A stretch of 40,075 nt of DNA from Bacilli bacterium (GTDB lineage Bacteria > Bacillota_I > Bacilli_A > RF39 > UBA660): NCBI GenBank assembly GCA_017511375.1, contig JAFWKJ010000017.1, forward strand, positions 1 to 40,075, read 5' to 3'. The stretch's first letter is position 1; each line of letters starts with the position of its first letter. The position numbers were made by a program, and so were the translations under genes. Shown in pieces: positions 21,204 to 30,291 of this stretch. The notes below the pieces were generated by a model. It searched no databases and was not told the origin of the DNA. It worked only from the letters and a program-made list of their open reading frames with translations.

Positions 21204-23801
21204 ATGAAAAAAATAATTCTAGTCGATGGGAATAATTTATTGTTTCGTAGTTTTTATGCAACTGCATACCAGGGTGTTATCATGAGGAATTCGAAAGGAT
21301 TTCCCACAAATGCTTTATATGGTTTTATTAATATGATGAATAAAATTATAAAAGAGGAAGCACCAAACTATATTATGGTTGCTTTTGATAAAGGGAAAAC
21401 CTTTCGCCATGATAAATATGAAGATTATAAAGCGGGACGCGCAGCTGTACCAGATGAATTGAAAATGCAATTTCCTGAGGCAAAAAATGTTCTAAATGCT
21501 ATGGGAATTAAGTATTTTGAAATTGATAATTATGAGGCCGATGATATTATTGGTACACTCGCAAAACGAGTAGATGAGGAAGAGGAATTTGTTGCCACAA
21601 TCATTAGTAGTGATAAAGATTTATTACAACTTATTAGTGAAGAAGTTATTGTAAAATTATTAAAACAAAATGATTCAATTATGATGACAAAAGATGAGTT
21701 TAGAAAAACTTATCAAGTAGACCCAATTCGAATGATTGACTTAAAAGCTCTTATGGGAGATCCAAGTGATAATATTCCGGGAGTAAAAGGAATTGGAGAA
21801 AAAACCGCAATCAACCTATTATCCAAATATGGATCATTAGATGGAGTCTATGAGCACATAGATGAAATTTCAGGAAAAACAAAAGAAAAGTTAGAGACCG
21901 ATAAAGAAAATGCTTATAGAAGTTTTGATTTAGCAACTATCTATAAAGAAGTACCAATTGATTTTGATTTGGAAGACTGTAAATATTTAGGCTATAATGC
22001 TTCTGAATATAAAAAGAAATTGGAAGAGTTCGAATTCTACTCATTATTAAAAAAGATAGATTTTACAAACACAAAAGAGGAAGAGAAGAAGGAAGAAGAA
22101 AAAATAAACATACAGGAGTTACCCGATGATCTAGAAAAAGAGTTTGCTTTCTATATAGAAACGAGAGGATCTATCTATAGTAAAGGCTCTGTTCTAGGCA
22201 TTGGAATCTATGATGGAGAGAATCATTACTTTATTTCTAGCGAAGAAATTGAAAAGGAGAAAAAAATATTTGAAACCGAGAAGTCTAAATTTACATATGA
22301 TTTAAAAAGATGTATGGTTGTATGTAAAAATATAGATTATAAAAATGTATCATTTGATACAATGATTGCTACTTATCTATTAGATTATGTAGTAAAAGAT
22401 GACATCAGTTATGTTGCTAGAAGTTTTAATTACGATATCCCAGATTATGAAACGCTATTTGGTACAGATAAGAGACCAAAAGAAATAGCAGAGGATACGT
22501 TAAAAGAAGTATGTTGTAAAAAAGCAAAGTTTATCTATGAGACAAGAGAAAAACTATTAGAGGCATTAAAAGAAAATGAAATGATAGATCTTTTTGAGAA
22601 AATAGAGATGCCATTAACAAAGGTTCTTGCCGATATGGAAATCACGGGAATTCGAGTAGATAAAGCTTATTTAAAGAAAGTGGAAGAAGAATTAGAAGTT
22701 CAAATGAAATCAATTGAACAAGACATTTATCAGTTAGCAGGAGAAGAATTTAATATTATGTCTCCTGCACAACTTGCCAAAGTATTGTTTGTTGATTTAG
22801 GAATCAAATATCCTAAAAAAGTAAAAGAAGAAAAATATTCAACAAGCAAAGATATCTTAGATAAAATTGTGGACAAACATCCTATTGTAAATAAAGTATT
22901 AGAATATCGTACCTTAGCAAAACTATATACGAATTATGCAGTAGGACTACAAAATGAAATTAGAGAAGATGGAAGAATCCATACTATCTTTACTCAGACG
23001 CTTACACGTACAGGAAGGCTTTCTAGTATTGAACCCAATTTGCAAAATATCCCAGCCCGTAGTGATTATTCGAAACTAATTCGCAAAGCCTTTTTACCAG
23101 ATGAAGATTCGGTATTGTTATCAAGTGATTATTCACAGGTAGAATTACGAATATTTGCACATATGTCACACGAAGAAAACTTAATTCAAGCTTTTAAAGA
23201 GAATAAAGATATTCATGCCAAAACAGCTAGTGATATTTTCCATGTACCTATGGAAGAAGTAACCAAAGATATGAGAAGAAATGCGAAAGCTGTTAATTTT
23301 GGAATTTTGTATGGAATTAGTGGTTTTGGTCTTTCAGAAGATTTGGGAATCGATATTGGAACAGCAAAACAATTTATTGATAATTACTTAGAAACATACC
23401 CAGGCATCCAAGATTATATGACGGAAGCCAAGAACAATGCCTATAAAAATGGATATGTAAAAACCCTAATGAATCGTAAGAGAGTTATAGAAGAATTAAA
23501 CAATAAAAATTATATGATTCGTAGTAGTGGAGAGAGAATGGCTTTAAATACGCCTATCCAAGGAACCGCAGCCGATATTTTGAAAAAAGCAATGGTAGAA
23601 ATCTATGATGAATTCAATAAACGTCATTTAAAAAGTAAAATGTTGATTCAAGTACACGATGAACTTGTCTTCAATGTACTAAATTCAGAATTAGATGAAG
23701 TGAAGAGTGTGGTACGTGAAATCATGGAAAATACATTTAGATTAGATGTGCCATTAAAGGTAGATATCGAAACAGGTCTAAACTGGTATGAAGCAAAGTA
23801 G
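21204..23801 (+). CDS. polA: DNA polymerase I
   Basis: Gap-filling and primer-removing polymerase of 865 residues. The N-terminal 5'-nuclease domain has VDGNNLLFRSF, a DxxD-rich region (YEADDIIGT) and the helix-hairpin-helix GIGEKTA. The central exonuclease-like domain is degraded: the first catalytic Asp of the DxE motif is missing (FAFYIET, where active enzymes have FDTE), so proofreading is probably absent, as in Bacillus Pol I. The polymerase domain has TGRLSS, DYSQVELRIFAH, the O-helix RRNAKAVNFGILYG and QVHDELVF. ATG 21204 has AGGTGA 5 bases upstream. mutM follows after 8 bases, the same pair as in Bacillus. Confidence 0.97.
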   Translation: MKKIILVDGNNLLFRSFYATAYQGVIMRNSKGFPTNALYGFINMMNKIIKEEAPNYIMVAFDKGKTFRHDKYEDYKAGRAAVPDELKMQFPEAKNVLNAMGIKYFEIDNYEADDIIGTLAKRVDEEEEFVATIISSDKDLLQLISEEVIVKLLKQNDSIMMTKDEFRKTYQVDPIRMIDLKALMGDPSDNIPGVKGIGEKTAINLLSKYGSLDGVYEHIDEISGKTKEKLETDKENAYRSFDLATIYKEVPIDFDLEDCKYLGYNASEYKKKLEEFEFYSLLKKIDFTNTKEEEKKEEEKINIQELPDDLEKEFAFYIETRGSIYSKGSVLGIGIYDGENHYFISSEEIEKEKKIFETEKSKFTYDLKRCMVVCKNIDYKNVSFDTMIATYLLDYVVKDDISYVARSFNYDIPDYETLFGTDKRPKEIAEDTLKEVCCKKAKFIYETREKLLEALKENEMIDLFEKIEMPLTKVLADMEITGIRVDKAYLKKVEEELEVQMKSIEQDIYQLAGEEFNIMSPAQLAKVLFVDLGIKYPKKVKEEKYSTSKDILDKIVDKHPIVNKVLEYRTLAKLYTNYAVGLQNEIREDGRIHTIFTQTLTRTGRLSSIEPNLQNIPARSDYSKLIRKAFLPDEDSVLLSSDYSQVELRIFAHMSHEENLIQAFKENKDIHAKTASDIFHVPMEEVTKDMRRNAKAVNFGILYGISGFGLSEDLGIDIGTAKQFIDNYLETYPGIQDYMTEAKNNAYKNGYVKTLMNRKRVIEELNNKNYMIRSSGERMALNTPIQGTAADILKKAMVEIYDEFNKRHLKSKMLIQVHDELVFNVLNSELDEVKSVVREIMENTFRLDVPLKVDIETGLNWYEAK

Positions 23802-23809
23802 GTGATTAG

Positions 23810-24637
23810 ATGCCTGAAAAACCAGAAGTGATGACAGTTGCAAAGGCATTGGATAAAAGAATCCTTCATCGAACAATTACAGGATGTAATGTATACTGGG
23901 ATAATATAATTGCTCAACCAAGTGTATCCACTTTTAAAGAAAAGATAGTGGGGCAAACGATTCAATCTATTAAAACGAGAGGCAAATTTATTGTAATAGA
24001 ATTAGATCAGGATTCATTGCTCATTCATTTACGAATGGAAGGAAAATTTCTATTTAGAAAACTAACTGATGCCAAGGGAAAACATGAACATGTTGAATTG
24101 ATACTAGATAGAGATACATCTTTTCGTTATCATGATGTGAGAAAGTTTGGAAAGATGTATCTTGTTCCAAAAGAAGAAACGTATGGAACTAAACCATTGA
24201 AAGATTTAGGACCTGAATTTGATGATAAAGAGTTAACTGGTTCCTATCTATTGAAAAAATTTCAAAAGAGACAACAACCCATAAAAACAACACTACTTGA
24301 TCAAAGGATTATTGCAGGAATTGGAAATATATATGATGATGAAATTCTATTTAAGAGTAGAATTCATCCATTACAAGAATCATGTTCTTTAAAAATAGGG
24401 GAATGTAATAGAATTGTGGATAATACAAAAGAGGTGTTATCTCATGCAGTAGAACTAGGAGGTACCACGATTCGAAGTTTTACATCTAGCGAAGGAGTGC
24501 ATGGATTATTCCAAAACGAATTACAAATTCATGGCAAAAAAATATGCCCCTTATGTGGCACCGATGTAACAAAAATCATGGTAAATGGTAGAGGAACCTA
24601 TTTTTGTAAAAAATGTCAAAAACTAAAAAAGAAATAA
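23810..24637 (+). CDS. mutM: Formamidopyrimidine-DNA glycosylase (Fpg/MutM)
   Basis: Base-excision glycosylase/AP lyase that removes 8-oxoguanine and formamidopyrimidines. The catalytic N-terminal Pro and Glu are kept in MPEKPEV, although most homologues read MPELPEVET. The conserved Lys is in TRGKFIV. The H2TH region has DQRIIAGIGNIYDDEILF. The C-terminal zinc finger is CPLC...CKKC. The length of 275 residues is normal. It is 8 bases after polA with GTAGGTGAT as ribosome binding site, so it forms a polA-mutM repair operon. Confidence 0.95.
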   Translation: MPEKPEVMTVAKALDKRILHRTITGCNVYWDNIIAQPSVSTFKEKIVGQTIQSIKTRGKFIVIELDQDSLLIHLRMEGKFLFRKLTDAKGKHEHVELILDRDTSFRYHDVRKFGKMYLVPKEETYGTKPLKDLGPEFDDKELTGSYLLKKFQKRQQPIKTTLLDQRIIAGIGNIYDDEILFKSRIHPLQESCSLKIGECNRIVDNTKEVLSHAVELGGTTIRSFTSSEGVHGLFQNELQIHGKKICPLCGTDVTKIMVNGRGTYFCKKCQKLKKK

Positions 24638-24668
24638 AAAACACAGTTATTATTTTTCTGTGTTTTTT
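24636..24668. terminator. Bidirectional terminator between mutM and the minus-strand operon
   Basis: An 11-bp stem, AAAAAACACAG (24636-24646) with CTGTGTTTTTT (24658-24668), begins in the mutM stop codon. The stop of the opposing gene lies within the loop, so both transcripts end here. Confidence 0.85.
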
Positions 24669-24979
24669 ATTTCAAAATATATATCATATAATTTTTGAGT
24701 TCCATTTTCTAAATAATAATAATGGAAGATGTAAGGGATAAATAAACATAATGTAATTACAAAAAGCAGTAATAATAAAATCTGTTCTAGGGTAATAAAT
24801 GCAAGTAAAAACAAAACGCAAAATAATCCCATAAACATCGTAACAATCAAATGAATAAGTCTTTCATGTTGTGTAAATTGTATTTTTGTAAAAACTTCTT
24901 CTTCTAATTTTTTTGATACTTGCTTTTTTTCAATAGCTTCTTCCAACTCTTTGATATAATCATCTAATCTTTTTTTCAT
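24650..24979 (-). CDS. Small two-helix membrane protein, unknown function
   Basis: A 109-residue protein. The first 35 residues form a charged amphipathic or coiled-coil helix (MKKRLDDYIKELEEAIEKK). Two adjacent membrane helices follow (about 42-62 and 66-86), then a polar C-terminus with aromatic residues (YYYLENG). I do not recognise a family; the layout resembles many uncharacterised small membrane proteins. Its start overlaps the end of gmk by 4 bases (ATGA), so it is the last gene of tmcAL-gmk and is translationally coupled to it. Confidence 0.7.
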   Translation of the reverse strand: MKKRLDDYIKELEEAIEKKQVSKKLEEEVFTKIQFTQHERLIHLIVTMFMGLFCVLFLLAFITLEQILLLLLFVITLCLFIPYIFHYYYLENGTQKLYDIYFEIKNTEK

Positions 24980-25665
24980 TCTTCAACCTCTATTTTTTCT
25001 TTCATTCTAGTATTATCAAATTCTTCATCCATTAAGAACTCATGGATGATTTCCTCTTTATTCGCCACAAGAACTTCTTCAATACGATCCACTCTACATT
25101 TCTCTGCTTTTATAATGGCTTCTACTTTTCCAACTGCTTCTTCAATTGTATCATTGACCACTACATAATTATATTTGGTAACCTCGTTGATCTCTTTGTA
25201 GGCAATATTGAAACGTTCTAGTATTTTATCCTTTTCTTCTGTTTTTCTATTAGATAAACGTTTTAATAGTTCCCTTTCAGAAGGAGGCATGATAAAGATA
25301 AATAATGCTTCAGGAATTAATTCTTTTATTTTTTGAGCTCCTTGTATTTCAATTACTAAAACCACATCAAAACCTTTATCTAGTTTTTCTATAATTTTTT
25401 CTTTGGGAGTACCATAGTAATTTCCAGCATATTCTGCATATTCTAAGAAGTAGTTATCTTCAATCCTTTTTTCAAATTCTTCTCGATCAACAAAATAGTA
25501 GTTAACTCCTTCTTCTTCTCCTTTACGAGGTTTTCTAGAAGTGGCAGAAACAGATAACCATACGTTTGGATTTTCTTCTATAACCTTTCCCACGATGGTA
25601 TCTTTCCCCGATCCAGAAGGACCAGAGACTACAATTAATTGACCATGTTTTTTTTGTTTAATCAT
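24976..25665 (-). CDS. gmk: Guanylate kinase
   Basis: Phosphorylates GMP to GDP using ATP. The P-loop is GPSGSGKDT (residues about 15-23; most homologues have GKGT). The GMP-binding region contains SATSRKPRKGEEEGVNYYF and YAGNYYGTP, and the lid has RLSNRKTEEKDKI. It has 229 residues, about 20-25 more than usual, through a charged C-terminal extension. RBS AGGAGGG lies inside the end of tmcAL, which it overlaps by 8 bases. Order tmcAL-gmk-small membrane protein. Confidence 0.95.
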   Translation of the reverse strand: MIKQKKHGQLIVVSGPSGSGKDTIVGKVIEENPNVWLSVSATSRKPRKGEEEGVNYYFVDREEFEKRIEDNYFLEYAEYAGNYYGTPKEKIIEKLDKGFDVVLVIEIQGAQKIKELIPEALFIFIMPPSERELLKRLSNRKTEEKDKILERFNIAYKEINEVTKYNYVVVNDTIEEAVGKVEAIIKAEKCRVDRIEEVLVANKEEIIHEFLMDEEFDNTRMKEKIEVEE

Positions 25666-26794
25666 AATTCCCTCCTAATTCAATAATTTTATCAAATTCT
25701 TTCTTAATACATTTTTCATTAGATGGAATATCATATATTTTAGTCGTCTCTATTTCATATTCTAACATAAAATCTTTTTCTCTTGTGATTTTACTAATAA
25801 GAGGAACGTCTAATTCTTTTTTAATGGCATTTAAATACTTCTTTCCTTTTTGATTAAAACCTAATAAACGAATATAAGTAATATGCTTCATGTTCTGTGC
25901 CATCTCTTTGGTAAAACCACATAAGATGTGAAGAAGCATTCTTTTGATTTTATTGTGAGTATAACGTTTGCTCTTAATACTTTTAATAAGTTCCTCAATA
26001 GAATTACAGTTTTGAATTTCTCTTTTTAAAGAAAATTCAATTCCTTCTTCTACGGTTTGGTAAATGGATAAATCTTTTTCAGTAATAATTTTATATTTTA
26101 ATAAAGGGAAATAATCCTCTAAAAAATGAAGGTCTATAAGATAAGGTTTTTCTTCAGTAGGGATAAATGCTAAAACATCTTCCTGTTGTTTTAATTTTTC
26201 TCGTACGGAAGAGGCACTCCCTTCCTCTAAGGAATGATAATCATTCGTTCGTTTAATCACTTCTGGTTGTATATGATAATGATTCTTTAATATGGTTTTA
26301 ATATAACTAATTCCTAATAAATCATTAGGGGCATCTACTTTTTTGCCCGTTAAATCATAGATGGCATTTGATAAGGCAGTAGGGTAATTACTTCCCAACT
26401 TAGAATATACTTTCACAAGTTTATCTAAATCATCGTTATCAATTTGAATTTCTGCGATGGATTTAAGATTTTCTAATTGATCACTTTCACTTCCAAAGAT
26501 CACTTTTTCAACCTGTAATTTTTCTAAAATAGTAATTGCGCCATAGGCAAAGAAGTCAGCGGATTGTGTTGCGAATGGGAAGGGTAGTTCTACTACCAAA
26601 TCTGCTCCACATTGAAGAGCAATTTCACATCGTTTCCATTTGTTGATAATGGAAACATCTCCCCTTTGGGTAAAGTGCCCATTCATGACTACCACAATGG
26701 TATAGTCAGGATACTTTTCCTTAATGGTATGAAGGTGATATAAATGTCCGTTTGTAAATGGATTATATTCTGCAATAACACCAATGGCCTTCAT
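25658..26794 (-). CDS. tmcAL: tRNA(Met) cytidine acetate ligase TmcAL (YlbM)
   Basis: ATP-dependent enzyme that puts acetate on the wobble cytidine of elongator tRNA-Met (ac4C34) to keep decoding of AUG accurate. The N-terminus has the nucleotidyltransferase signature EYNPFTNGHLYHL (residues 9-21; the HxGH-type motif). This is followed by VVMNGHFTQRGDVSIINKW and the ELPFPFATQSAD segment typical of YlbM. The length of 378 residues is slightly shorter than the Bacillus protein (about 415). The start is preceded by AAGGGGATGA. It is the first gene of the minus-strand operon with gmk. Confidence 0.93.
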   Translation of the reverse strand: MKAIGVIAEYNPFTNGHLYHLHTIKEKYPDYTIVVVMNGHFTQRGDVSIINKWKRCEIALQCGADLVVELPFPFATQSADFFAYGAITILEKLQVEKVIFGSESDQLENLKSIAEIQIDNDDLDKLVKVYSKLGSNYPTALSNAIYDLTGKKVDAPNDLLGISYIKTILKNHYHIQPEVIKRTNDYHSLEEGSASSVREKLKQQEDVLAFIPTEEKPYLIDLHFLEDYFPLLKYKIITEKDLSIYQTVEEGIEFSLKREIQNCNSIEELIKSIKSKRYTHNKIKRMLLHILCGFTKEMAQNMKHITYIRLLGFNQKGKKYLNAIKKELDVPLISKITREKDFMLEYEIETTKIYDIPSNEKCIKKEFDKIIELGGNYD

Positions 26795-26819
26795 AGAATC
26801 ATCCCCTTATTTCTCTTGT

Positions 26820-26848
26820 ATTTTATCATAATTCTCATTCATTTACAA
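26820..26848 (-). promoter_or_regulatory. Promoter of tmcAL-gmk
   Basis: Minus strand: -35 TTGTAA (26848-26843), a 17-base spacer and -10 TAAAAT (26825-26820) preceded by TGA. It lies back to back with the promoter of the glycosyltransferase gene. Confidence 0.6.
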
Positions 26849-26852
26849 TTCA

Positions 26853-26861
26853 TGATATAAT
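26853..26861 (+). promoter_or_regulatory. Extended -10 promoter of the gene at 26883
   Basis: TGATATAAT is a full extended -10, followed by the ribosome binding site GGAGGTG (26872-26878). Its upstream region overlaps the divergent tmcAL promoter. Confidence 0.6.
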
Positions 26862-26882
26862 AAAAAAGGATGGAGGTGTATT

Positions 26883-28205
26883 ATGAGAAAATTATACCCT
26901 AAGATTTTAATCCTTTTTTGTTTTTTCGTTTTCTTCTTATTCATTAATTTGATACTATCACCTCTAACCATGGATGAAGTATGGTGTTATGGATTTACCC
27001 ATAATATTTATATGGGAATGATTCCTTATCGAGATTTTAATATGATACTTCCACCATTTTATGCATTCATCATGTCCTTACCATTTTATTTGTTTGGAAG
27101 TAGTTTATTAGTATTTCATATAGAAAACGCTATACTTCTTACTGGTATGGTTCTAATTATATATCAATTAATAGGCAAAAAAATAGGACTTGTATTACCA
27201 TTTTTTTTCTTTCCTCATAACATTTTGTTTCCTAATTATAATGTGTTATTACTTGTATTATTTTTTCTATTATTATATTGGGAAAAAGAAGAAAAAAGTG
27301 ATTATTTAATAGGATTTTTATTAGGGATTCTTGTTTTAACAAAACACACAGTGGGGGCGTGTTTATTATTACCAAGTTTATATTACTGGAAGAAAAAAGG
27401 AAAAATAAAAAAAAGAGCCATTGGCTTTTTCATCCCTTGTCTTGTTTTTCTCCTTTATTTACTAATAACCAATTCTATAGGACAGTTCCTTGATTTATGT
27501 GTACTAGGTTTATTTGACTTTGGAACGAATAATCATGGTACATGGAATCCATTTTTCTATGTCGTATGGATTCTTATAGGCTTACTTCTTTATGTCATTT
27601 ATAAAAAGAGAAAAGATTTAAAAATGTATTATCTACTTGCTTTTGTAAGTATTACAGTTCCCTTATTTGACTACTATCATGTGTGGATTTATCTTATGGC
27701 TTTTTTAACAATATTTATTTCTTATTTGAAAATAGAAAAGAAACATGCCTATATCATTTCAGGTGTTTTTATGCTTTGTTTATTAGCTTCCTCATGGAAA
27801 AACTTAGATGTTTCTAAAGGGAACTATCCAAACTCTATTAAACATTTTGAGTATCGTTATTTAGATGCTTCTACCGTAAAAAATATCAATTACTATAACT
27901 TGATATTAAAAGAATATAAAGGAAATTTTGTAATTATTGGAAATAGTGGTTATCTTCACAAACTATCCCTAAATCAAAAAATTACCAAGTTAGATTTATT
28001 AAATAGTGGGAATTTTGGATATCATGGTTATGAAAAACTGATGAAATTGATTCAAAAACAAGATCAAAATACCATTTATCTTCTCGATAAAAGTGAAATT
28101 AAAAGCCGTAGTCAGATTGATAAAAAACTAATTGCCTATATCAGAGAGCAGGGAGAGTTGTTGAAGGAAGATGAATATTATTATTTCTATTTCCTAAAAA
28201 AGTAA
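26883..28205 (+). CDS. GT-C-type membrane glycosyltransferase-like protein, paralogue 1
   Basis: A 440-residue polytopic membrane protein with about ten hydrophobic helices, then a soluble C-terminal part (about 330-440). After the first helix comes an Asp-Glu pair, D31-E32, in MDEVWCYGF, followed by IPYRDFNMILPP. An acidic pair in the first outer loop is the catalytic feature of GT-C (PMT/ArnT-like) enzymes, which use polyprenyl-phosphate sugars. LTKHTVG, HFEYR and LDLLNSGNFGYHGYE are shared with the two paralogues at 31022 and 32379. It lies upstream of murG, with its own promoter, between a tRNA-modification operon and the dcw genes. Likely outside sugar transfer to a wall glycan or protein; acceptor unknown. 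Confidence 0.75.
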   Translation: MRKLYPKILILFCFFVFFLFINLILSPLTMDEVWCYGFTHNIYMGMIPYRDFNMILPPFYAFIMSLPFYLFGSSLLVFHIENAILLTGMVLIIYQLIGKKIGLVLPFFFFPHNILFPNYNVLLLVLFFLLLYWEKEEKSDYLIGFLLGILVLTKHTVGACLLLPSLYYWKKKGKIKKRAIGFFIPCLVFLLYLLITNSIGQFLDLCVLGLFDFGTNNHGTWNPFFYVVWILIGLLLYVIYKKRKDLKMYYLLAFVSITVPLFDYYHVWIYLMAFLTIFISYLKIEKKHAYIISGVFMLCLLASSWKNLDVSKGNYPNSIKHFEYRYLDASTVKNINYYNLILKEYKGNFVIIGNSGYLHKLSLNQKITKLDLLNSGNFGYHGYEKLMKLIQKQDQNTIYLLDKSEIKSRSQIDKKLIAYIREQGELLKEDEYYYFYFLKK

Positions 28206-28268
28206 CATAAAATAATATGTAAAGTACAAACTTGTTTCGTTAAACACTAAGTAATATCTAGTTATTTA

Positions 28269-28277
28269 TGGTATAAT
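28269..28277 (+). promoter_or_regulatory. Extended -10 promoter of murG
   Basis: TGGTATAAT is an extended -10 element 22 bases upstream of the murG ATG. The -35 region is poor. Confidence 0.55.
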
Positions 28278-28299
28278 TTGGTTAAGTGGGGTGGAATAC

Positions 28300-29376
28300 A
28301 TGAAAGTGATTATTGTTGCTGGTGGAACTGGCGGACATATATATCCTGCTATTGCGATTATGAACAAAATTAAAGAGAAAGAAAAAGAAGTAGATTTTCT
28401 CTATATTGGTACGACAGACCGTATGGAAAAAGATGTAATTCCTAAGTTAGGAATTCGTTTTGAAGGAATCCCTATGAGTGGATTAAATCGAAAGAATATT
28501 TTCTCTAATTTTTCTGTTTATAAAAAATATCGTGCTGCGGTTAAAAGAAGTATGGAAATCATAAAAGAATATCAACCAGATATTGTGGTAGGAGCAGGGG
28601 GATATATTACAGCTCCTGTGTTATATGCAGCACACAAATGTGGTATTCCAACACTCATTCATGAACAAAATTCAATCCCGGGGCTATCTAATAAGTTTAT
28701 TAGTAGATTTTCGAATTCTATTTGTGTATCGTTACCAAATAGTTTGGAATTATTTCCAAAAGATAAAGTACATTATACAGGAAATCCTAGAAGCGAAGAA
28801 ATTATAGATGCGAAACCTTTATCTAGAGAAGAAATTGGTTTTGATAAAGCAAAAAAATTAGTCATTGTGGTGATGGGTTCACTAGGAAGTACTACTATGA
28901 CAGAAAAAATAAAAGAACTTATTCCCAATTTTAATAACAAGGATTATCAGGTCCTTATTATTACGGGAAAAGCTTATTACGATGATTACAAGGACATTCC
29001 TGTATCAGAGAATGTAAAAATAGTTCCTTTCATGGAAAACCTAATTAACTTAATGAAAGATGCCGATTTGATTATCTCGCGAGCAGGAGCAAGTACGATT
29101 GCCGAAATAACAGCGATTGGTCTACCTGCTATCTTGGTGCCATCTCCTTATGTAACAAACAACCATCAATACAAAAACGCTAAAGAATTAGAAGACCATG
29201 GTGCTTGTGTGATCGTAACAGAAGAAGACTTTTCTAGTAAAAACATCATTCAAAAAATAGAGTTTTTATTAGACCATGAAGATATTTATAAAAACATGTC
29301 TAAATGCAGTCGTGAATTAGGAATAGATGATTCTGCTACACGCATTTATGAAGAAATAAAGAAATTAGTAGGGTGA
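28300..29376 (+). CDS. murG: MurG, UDP-GlcNAc:lipid I GlcNAc transferase
   Basis: Peripheral membrane GT-B enzyme that makes lipid II by adding GlcNAc to lipid I. The 358-residue protein has the N-terminal glycine loop VAGGTGGHIYPA, the central GAGGYITAPV, HEQNSIPGLSN, and the C-terminal donor-binding ISRAGASTIAEITA followed by PSPYVTNNHQ. ATG 28300 is preceded by GGGGTGG; an in-frame GTG at 28291 lies within that site. It is followed by murB and divIB in the conserved dcw order of Bacilli, showing that this organism makes peptidoglycan. Confidence 0.96.
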   Translation: MKVIIVAGGTGGHIYPAIAIMNKIKEKEKEVDFLYIGTTDRMEKDVIPKLGIRFEGIPMSGLNRKNIFSNFSVYKKYRAAVKRSMEIIKEYQPDIVVGAGGYITAPVLYAAHKCGIPTLIHEQNSIPGLSNKFISRFSNSICVSLPNSLELFPKDKVHYTGNPRSEEIIDAKPLSREEIGFDKAKKLVIVVMGSLGSTTMTEKIKELIPNFNNKDYQVLIITGKAYYDDYKDIPVSENVKIVPFMENLINLMKDADLIISRAGASTIAEITAIGLPAILVPSPYVTNNHQYKNAKELEDHGACVIVTEEDFSSKNIIQKIEFLLDHEDIYKNMSKCSRELGIDDSATRIYEEIKKLVG

Positions 29377-29380
29377 TACA

Positions 29381-30289
29381 ATGGATGAAATAATTGAAGA
29401 AATCCGATTATTAGATGTAGGAAAGATAGAAACAAATGTATCTTTAAAAAAGTATACAACCTATTGTTGTGGGGGAATGGCAAAATGTATTGTATATCCC
29501 AAAAACACGAGACAATTAACAACCTTGTTATCATTCTTACAAGAAAGAAGAATTAATTATAAGATACTTGGAAATGGCTCTAATTTATTATTTAGTGATA
29601 ATGACTATAATGATATTTTAATAAGATTGAATGAGTTTGATAAGATAAAGTTTATCAGTAAAAGAAAAATAAGAGTAGGGGCAGGAGTTTCTTTAATTAA
29701 ATTAAGCTTACTATCTGCCAAAAAAGGCTTAACCGGGCTTGAGTTTGCTGCGGGAATCCCAGGGACAGTGGGAGGAGCTATCTATATGAATGCGGGTGCA
29801 TACAAATCGGATATGGGTTACGTAGTAGAATCTGTAAAAGTATTAACACCTGATAGAAAAGTAGTAACTTTTGTGAATAAAGAAATGCGTTTTCATTATC
29901 GAAGTTCTTTTTTACAGACCCATCCAGGATATATTTGTTTAGAGGTAGTATTCCATCTAAAACCAGGAAAAAAAGAAGCGATTGAAGAAGTCATTCGTGA
30001 TAGAAGAAAAAGAAGATTAGAAACGCAACCTTTAGAATATCCAAGTGCAGGAAGTGTTTTCCGTAACCCTCCTGATAATTTTGCTGGAAAACTAATAGAA
30101 GATGCTGGCTTAAAAGGAATGAAAAAAGGTGGAGCTATGGTTAGTGATAAACACGCTAATTTTATTGTAAATTACAAAGATGCAAAAAGTAGTGATATTA
30201 AATATTTAATTGATACATGTCATGATAAAGTATTAGAAAAATATGGAATTGATATGAAGATAGAACAAGAATTTGTAAATTGGGAGTAA
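29381..30289 (+). CDS. murB: UDP-N-acetylenolpyruvoylglucosamine reductase
   Basis: FAD- and NADPH-dependent enzyme that completes UDP-MurNAc. The FAD-binding domain shows YKILGNGSNLL and GLEFAAGIPGTVGGA. The catalytic region has YRSSF and YPSAGSVFRNP, whose Ser is the proton donor. The C-terminus has GGAMVSDKHANFIVN. At 302 residues and lacking the extra loop of type I enzymes, it is a type II MurB as in Firmicutes. Four bases separate it from murG, and RBS GGGTGAT overlaps the end of murG. The divIB ribosome binding site lies over its stop codon. Confidence 0.96.
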   Translation: MDEIIEEIRLLDVGKIETNVSLKKYTTYCCGGMAKCIVYPKNTRQLTTLLSFLQERRINYKILGNGSNLLFSDNDYNDILIRLNEFDKIKFISKRKIRVGAGVSLIKLSLLSAKKGLTGLEFAAGIPGTVGGAIYMNAGAYKSDMGYVVESVKVLTPDRKVVTFVNKEMRFHYRSSFLQTHPGYICLEVVFHLKPGKKEAIEEVIRDRRKRRLETQPLEYPSAGSVFRNPPDNFAGKLIEDAGLKGMKKGGAMVSDKHANFIVNYKDAKSSDIKYLIDTCHDKVLEKYGIDMKIEQEFVNWE

Positions 30290-30291
30290 TT

